Source: a bacterium MnTg04
Lineage (GTDB): Bacteria > Pseudomonadota > Gammaproteobacteria > Steroidobacterales > MnTg04
Direction of reading: 5' to 3'
DNA length: 10,341 bases
Assembly: GCA_008975185.1 (NCBI GenBank)
Contig: BFAU01000097.1
Coordinates: 1-10,341 of the forward strand
A model generated the notes under the pieces. It searched no databases. It was not told the DNA's origin and saw nothing but the letters and a program-made list of their open reading frames with translations. Positions 7,783-10,341 of this stretch are shown here, piece after piece (position 1 is the stretch's first letter; each line of letters opens with the position of its first letter). The position numbers and the translations under genes were made by a program.

Positions 7783-7812
7783 AAAGCGGTTTCCGCCAAC
7801 GCCGGCGATTGA

Positions 7813-7827
7813 TGTAGGAGGGCCCGA
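7813..7827 (+). repeat. REP-like element, copy 3, loop deleted
   Basis: The sequence TGTAGGAGGGCCCGA equals the REP unit with eight central bases missing, so it keeps head and tail but cannot form the hairpin. It lies 51 nt after copy 2 and directly abuts the folD 3'-end remnant. It is the only copy here that is not a full palindrome. Confidence 0.65.
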
Positions 7828-7880
7828 ACCGAAAAAACAACCCTGCAACCGCGCCGATTTCAGCGCATTTTCCCACAAAA
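7827..7880 (-). pseudogene. Remnant of a second folD 3' end
   Basis: Ungapped comparison with 9070-9123, the 3' end of intact folD, gives 38 identical bases out of 54, including a shared A run and the stop-codon region. Translated on the minus strand in the folD frame it reads WENALKSARLQG against LENTLKSAQMRD, sharing ENxLKSA. The folD TGA stop corresponds to TGT here. Weaker similarity may continue to about 7909 (GGATA and CGGCC blocks) if an 8-nt insertion is allowed. It has no start or catalytic region and is not expected to encode anything. It suggests that the cysS-folD junction was duplicated or displaced when fic arrived. Confidence 0.6.
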
Positions 7881-7909
7881 TGGCCGGATATTAATTCTTA
7901 TCCGGCCAT
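7880..7909. promoter_or_regulatory. Perfect 11-bp inverted repeat, probable fic operator
   Basis: ATGGCCGGATA (7880-7890) and its exact reverse complement (7899-7909) flank an AT-rich 8-nt spacer. The dyad covers the -35 position of the promoter whose -10 is TATAAT at 7918-7923. It has no T run after it, so a terminator is unlikely. Size and placement fit a dimeric repressor site. The candidate binder is the Fic protein itself, through its N-terminal winged-helix-like region; that is inference. Confidence 0.55.
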
Positions 7910-7923
7910 AGTTGCACTATAAT
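7895..7923 (+). promoter_or_regulatory. fic promoter
   Basis: A perfect TATAAT (7918-7923) lies 30 nt before the fic ATG. The -35 region at 17-bp spacing is TTCTTA (7895-7900), a poor match, and is buried in the inverted repeat. The transcript would have a short leader of about 24 nt without a recognisable Shine-Dalgarno sequence. Confidence 0.55.
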
Positions 7924-7953
7924 AGCCGGGTAAATCGACAATACCCCCATTTT

Positions 7954-9000
7954 ATGGCCAGGAACGCCCTCCGCAAATTCGTCTTCTCTGTGCTGAAAAA
8001 CAGCTCGGCGCCACTCTCTCTGGCTGAGATTTCGCACAGGATCAATGGGGAAGCGCCACCGCGAACGCTGCGCCGCTGGTTGTCCGATTCGGCCATAAAA
8101 GGCGCAATCGAACGCATTGGCACTGGCCGCGCGACCCGATATCGATACCTGGTGCGAGCCGAGGATGCCGCCCGCCCGGCCTCCGAATCACTGGGCTTTC
8201 TGAATGGCTTGGATAATGACTTGAAGACGGAGTTGCTTGCACAGTTACGGGATCTTTGGACACACACATCGACTGCCCTCGAGGGCAATACCTTAACGCT
8301 GGGCGATACCCACTTTATTCTGCAAGAAGGGCTGACCATTTCGGGCAAGCCGCTCAAAGATCACCAGGAGGTGATCGGCCATGCCAGGGCCATCGAATTA
8401 CTTTACCTTTGTTTGCGGGAACCGCTCACCGAAGCCATCGTTTTTGCGCTGCACCAGGCGGTGCAAACGGAGCAGGCGACAGACACACAAAATCCGAATG
8501 GCGCCTGGAAAGTCGAGCCAAACGGGACCTACATGATCGGACCCGATGGCAGTCAATTTTTTATCGAATATGCGATGCCGTTTTATGTTCCGGCGTTGAT
8601 GACAGAAATCATCGACTACATCAATGGCGTGGATCTCGCCAATGTGACAGCGGCTACGGCGCACAGGGACTACGCCAGAATTCATATGGGCATCGTACAC
8701 ATACATCCCTTTTGGGATGGCAATGGTCGAATTGCGCGATTGCTGGCAAATATTCCTTTGCTGAGGGCAGGGCTGCCTCCTCTTACGATCCCGCAGGATG
8801 AAAGGCGTACCTACATGCAGATTCTGGCCAACTATCAAATTGCGATTGGACAACTGAATGGTGCAACTGGCGTTTGGCCGGATCCATCGCGGTTGATGGA
8901 TTTCAGTCAATTTTGTGCGTCTTGCTACGCACCTGCTGAAAAACTGGTCGCCGCCGCATATGAGGTGCAGCGCAGGCGAGATCGACTAATAAAGGTGTAG
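7954..9000 (+). CDS. Fic family AMPylase-type protein, class II, N-terminal winged helix
   Basis: Fic proteins usually transfer AMP from ATP to hydroxyl side chains of target proteins. The 348-residue protein carries a fully canonical Fic motif, HPFWDGNGRIAR (251-262), with His251 as the expected catalytic base. Upstream, STALEGN (106-112) fits the (S/T)xxxE(G/N) inhibitory motif, with Glu110 as the blocking residue; its position before the Fic core makes this class II, self-inhibited. The flap region GAWKVEPNGTYMIG (183-196) is present. Residues about 1-67 look like a winged helix (LSLAEISHRIN, then PRTLRRWLSD and a basic wing GTGRATRYRYL). The ATG at 7954 follows a TATAAT promoter; an in-frame TTG at 7912 lies upstream of that -10 and is rejected. 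Hand counts of several lines give about 45-55% G+C in most of it against 55-60% in neighbours, and it is flanked by REPs, suggesting acquisition. No separate antitoxin gene is visible. The target is unknown. Confidence 0.93.
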   Translation: MARNALRKFVFSVLKNSSAPLSLAEISHRINGEAPPRTLRRWLSDSAIKGAIERIGTGRATRYRYLVRAEDAARPASESLGFLNGLDNDLKTELLAQLRDLWTHTSTALEGNTLTLGDTHFILQEGLTISGKPLKDHQEVIGHARAIELLYLCLREPLTEAIVFALHQAVQTEQATDTQNPNGAWKVEPNGTYMIGPDGSQFFIEYAMPFYVPALMTEIIDYINGVDLANVTAATAHRDYARIHMGIVHIHPFWDGNGRIARLLANIPLLRAGLPPLTIPQDERRTYMQILANYQIAIGQLNGATGVWPDPSRLMDFSQFCASCYAPAEKLVAAAYEVQRRRDRLIKV

Positions 9001-9019
9001 GAGGGCCTTCAGGCCCGAT
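8996..9019 (+). repeat. REP-like element, copy 4 (left arm of inverted pair)
   Basis: Identical to copy 1 over 24 bp. Bases 8998-9000 (TAG) are the fic stop codon, and the last sense codon (GTG) takes its TG from the repeat. It forms the left arm of a perfect inverted pair with copy 5. Confidence 0.85.
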
Positions 9020-9036
9020 GAGTACGGAGGGGGCCA

Positions 9037-9060
9037 ATCGGGCCTGAAGGCCCTCCTACA
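9037..9060 (-). repeat. REP-like element, copy 5 (right arm of inverted pair)
   Basis: Exact reverse complement of copy 4, 17 nt away (spacer 9020-9036). The pair 8996-9060 resembles the REPIN/BIME arrangement of two inverted REPs, and could extrude a 24-bp stem with a 17-nt loop. It lies 20 nt beyond the folD stop, between convergent fic and folD. No T run follows on either strand. Confidence 0.85.
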
Positions 9061-9073
9061 ACATGCCAAAACC

Positions 9074-9099
9074 AAAAAATCAATCCCGCATTTGTGCGG
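9074..9099 (-). terminator. Possible intrinsic terminator overlapping the folD 3' end
   Basis: Read on the minus strand, a CCGCA-CAAA-TGCGG stem-loop (9099 to 9086) lies in the last codons of folD. Six bases later comes a run of six T (9079 to 9074) right after the TGA. The stem is short and the spacing to the T run long, so the call is weak. Confidence 0.3.
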
Positions 9100-9931
9100 A
9101 TTTCAATGTATTTTCCAGCAGGATAGCCACCGTCATCGGCCCGACGCCGCCGGGTACCGGCGTAATCCACGCCGCTCTCTTGCTGGCTTCGGCAAAACCC
9201 ACATCGCCGACCAGCTTGCCGTCGTCCGTCCGGTTGATGCCGACATCGACGACCACCGCACCATCGGCAATCCACTCGCCCGGGATCAGCCCGGGTTTGC
9301 CGATCGCGACGACGAGGATTTCAGCTTGTTCGACCTGTGCGCGCAGGTCCCTGGTGAAACTGTGACAAATGGTGACGGTGGCGTTGGCCAGCAGCAGCTC
9401 CAGCGCGATCGGCCGGCCCACGATATTCGACCGGCCGACCACGACCGCATCCTTGCCGCGAATTTCGATCCCGTTGGCTGCCAGCAAACGCATGATGCCC
9501 AGTGCGGTGCAAGGGCGCAGCTGTGGCGCGCCTTGCGCAAGCAAGCCCATGTTTATGGAGTGAAAACCATCGACGTCCTTGAGCGGGCCGATCGCCTCGG
9601 TGATGGCATTTTCGTCGATCTGCTCAGGCAGTGGGAGCTGCACCAGGATGCCGTCTATTTCCTCGTCCCGGTTGAGTTGGTCGATCAACTCCAACAGTCG
9701 TGCCTGCGAAGTATCCGCCGGCAGGTCATACGCTTTCGAGAGAATTCCCGCTTCCTCGCAGGCCTTGCGTTTCTTGCCGACATAGATTCCCGACGCCGGA
9801 TCGTCACCAACCAGGACGACCGCCAGGCCGGGTCGTCTCAGTCCGCGGGCGAGACGCTCGTCTACTGCCAGGCGCACCTTTTCCTTGACCTGGGCCGCGA
9901 GGGTTTTGCCGTCCAGCATTCTAGCTGTCAT
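9080..9931 (-). CDS. folD: Bifunctional methylene-THF dehydrogenase / methenyl-THF cyclohydrolase
   Basis: FolD interconverts 5,10-methylene-, methenyl- and 10-formyl-tetrahydrofolate in the cytosol, supplying one-carbon units for purines and formyl-Met. The 283-residue length is standard. Seen motifs: Tyr50 and Lys54 in the YxxxK catalytic pair (SGIYVGKKRKA), VQLPLPEQ, LKDVDGFH, the NADP-binding GRSNIVGRP, and the family signature TPVPGGVGPMT near the C-terminus. The ATG at 9931 is chosen; a GGAAGG site lies 12 nt upstream, rather far, and an in-frame ATG at 9919 is possible. Its promoter is divergent from the tRNA promoter, and its 3' end converges on fic across the REP pair. A second, decayed copy of its last codons lies at 7827-7880. 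Supply of formyl-THF links it to purF function, though they are not adjacent. Confidence 0.97.
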   Translation of the reverse strand: MTARMLDGKTLAAQVKEKVRLAVDERLARGLRRPGLAVVLVGDDPASGIYVGKKRKACEEAGILSKAYDLPADTSQARLLELIDQLNRDEEIDGILVQLPLPEQIDENAITEAIGPLKDVDGFHSINMGLLAQGAPQLRPCTALGIMRLLAANGIEIRGKDAVVVGRSNIVGRPIALELLLANATVTICHSFTRDLRAQVEQAEILVVAIGKPGLIPGEWIADGAVVVDVGINRTDDGKLVGDVGFAEASKRAAWITPVPGGVGPMTVAILLENTLKSAQMRD

Positions 9932-9942
9932 TTTCGAATTCT

Positions 9943-9958
9943 GCCTTCCGTGGAAGGC
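9943..9958 (-). promoter_or_regulatory. Small hairpin covering the folD ribosome site
   Basis: GCCTTCC (9943-9949) and GGAAGGC (9952-9958) are perfect complements separated by two bases; folding would use six pairs and a 4-nt loop. On the folD transcript the second-read arm contains the GGAAGG ribosome site, so folding would mask it. No control role is demonstrated. Confidence 0.35.
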
Positions 9959-9962
9959 GCGA

Positions 9963-9968
9963 ATTATA
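9963..9968 (-). promoter_or_regulatory. Putative folD -10 element
   Basis: TATAAT on the minus strand lies 31 nt before the folD ATG. No good -35 match is seen at 16-18 bp spacing, so this would be a weak or activator-dependent promoter. Confidence 0.4.
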
Positions 9969-10035
9969 CACAGTTGCCGGTTTCACAAATGAAAATTCAC
10001 ACTGAACCGCAACATTGGTTATGCTGGGAAATAGC

Positions 10036-10064
10036 TTAACAGCGGACCTGGGCTGACGTATGAT
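10036..10064 (+). promoter_or_regulatory. Strong sigma70-type promoter of the tRNA operon
   Basis: TTAACA (10036-10041) and TATGAT (10059-10064) are 17 bp apart, each matching five of six consensus bases. The bases after the -10 are GC-rich (GCGTCCCCC), the discriminator type known from stringently controlled stable-RNA promoters. The leader to tRNA-Pro would be about 40 nt. Confidence 0.75.
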
Positions 10065-10112
10065 GCGTCCCCCTAAATCAGGGACCTGATGTCTGCTGCA
10101 GGCAGGAAATCG

Positions 10113-10189
10113 CGGGGCATAGCGCAGCTTGGTAGCGCGTCTGCTTTGGGAGCAGAAGGTCGGGGGTTCGAATCCCTCTGCCCCGACCA
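10113..10189 (+). tRNA. tRNA-Pro (anticodon UGG)
   Basis: A 77-nt cloverleaf with encoded CCA. The acceptor stem pairs CGGGGCA with TGCCCCG; the anticodon stem is TCTGC/GCAGA around the loop TTTGGGA, giving anticodon TGG. The D-arm (AGCGCAGCTTGGTAGCGC) and TTCGAAT T-loop are typical, and the C1 start with A73 matches bacterial tRNA-Pro. One G-U pair lies in the T stem. It is the first gene of a cluster with tRNA-Arg 25 nt downstream. Confidence 0.97.
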
Positions 10190-10214
10190 ATTTTCCGGGC
10201 TGAATGCCGCATCG

Positions 10215-10291
10215 GCGCCCGTAGCTCAACCGGATAGAGCATCGGCCTTCTAAGCCGAGGGTTGCAGGTTCGAGTCCTGCCGGGCGCGCCA
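10215..10291 (+). tRNA. tRNA-Arg (anticodon UCU)
   Basis: A 77-nt cloverleaf with encoded CCA. The acceptor stem pairs GCGCCCG with CGGGCGC; the anticodon stem TCGGC/GCCGA encloses CTTCTAA, giving anticodon TCT, which reads AGA/AGG. The sequence is close to E. coli argU-type tRNA. It shares the transcript with tRNA-Pro, and the cluster may continue past the window. Confidence 0.97.
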
Positions 10292-10341
10292 TATTTTTAG
10301 ACAACTTGCGTGGTTTCGCAAAATCAGCGATCTGCCATGCT

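Noticed and set aside
6942..7799. Minus-strand open frame (285 residues) opposite cysS
   Set aside because: Antisense shadow without family motifs; only its overlap with the CysRS gene explains its length.
7474..7878. Minus-strand open frame beginning MWENALKSARLQG
   Set aside because: Only its first dozen codons carry meaning, as the folD 3' remnant; the remainder runs through REPs and antisense cysS.
7954..9000. Fic/Doc toxin-antitoxin pair
   Set aside because: No small antitoxin gene is seen on either side; the inhibitory motif is inside the same protein, which fits a class II self-regulated Fic.
7762..9060. CRISPR array, because of several short palindromic repeats
   Set aside because: Copies are unevenly spaced, occur in both orientations, lie at gene ends, and have no uniform spacers or cas genes.
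8996..9060. Bidirectional intrinsic terminator
   Set aside because: The stem is strong, but no T run follows on either strand, so a standard intrinsic terminator is not supported.
9092..10039. Plus-strand open frame (315 residues) opposite folD
   Set aside because: Shadow of folD that runs into the divergent promoter region; no domain.
9921..10304. Minus-strand 127-residue reading frame with GAEGFEPPTFCSQSRRATKLRYAP and PAGLEPATLGLEGRCSIRLSYGR
   Set aside because: It is the antisense of the two tRNA genes; such peptides are well-known false annotations opposite tRNAs.

Overview
The window looks like chromosomal DNA of a gammaproteobacterium with moderately high G+C. The gene content and order support this: a miaE gene, both tRNA genes with encoded CCA ends, LpxH-type lipid A synthesis, and a ppi-lpxH / gltX-cysS / folD / tRNA-Pro-tRNA-Arg neighbourhood that recalls the equivalent region in pseudomonads and related lineages. 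The family cannot be named from the sequence alone.

Layout. Positions 1-3435 hold a co-directional block on the plus strand: purF (purine synthesis), a receiver-domain/Ser-Thr kinase fusion, and miaE (tRNA position 37 hydroxylation). The last two overlap by ATGA. A convergent minus-strand pair follows: a signal-peptide cyclophilin and lpxH, 4 nt apart and probably co-transcribed. A 124-nt divergent region separates them from plus-strand gltX and cysS, which overlap by 7 nt. Next comes a fic gene (7954-9000) encoding a class II Fic protein with an N-terminal winged-helix-like region. It converges on minus-strand folD. Divergent from folD is a strong sigma70-type promoter driving tRNA-Pro(UGG) and tRNA-Arg(UCU) at the right edge.

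The conserved genes are housekeeping. The accessory part is the cysS-folD interval. It contains five copies of a 24-bp REP-like palindromic element (three more occur around fic's left side and miaE), an antisense remnant of a second folD 3' end (7827-7880), a perfect 11-bp inverted repeat at the fic promoter, and fic itself. My reading is that fic entered the cysS-folD junction and left the original folD tail displaced on its far side. Counting all copies in the window, the REP elements are at 3431, 7762, 7813 (loop-deleted), 8996 and 9037 (inverted).

The most striking signal is that three genes (miaE, cysS, fic) each take their stop codon from the first five bases of a REP copy, in the same phase, so the repeat fixes both the last residue and the stop. 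No intergenic stretch exceeds 300 bases. The longest are 7767-7953 (REPs, folD remnant, fic promoter) and 9932-10112 (divergent folD and tRNA promoters).
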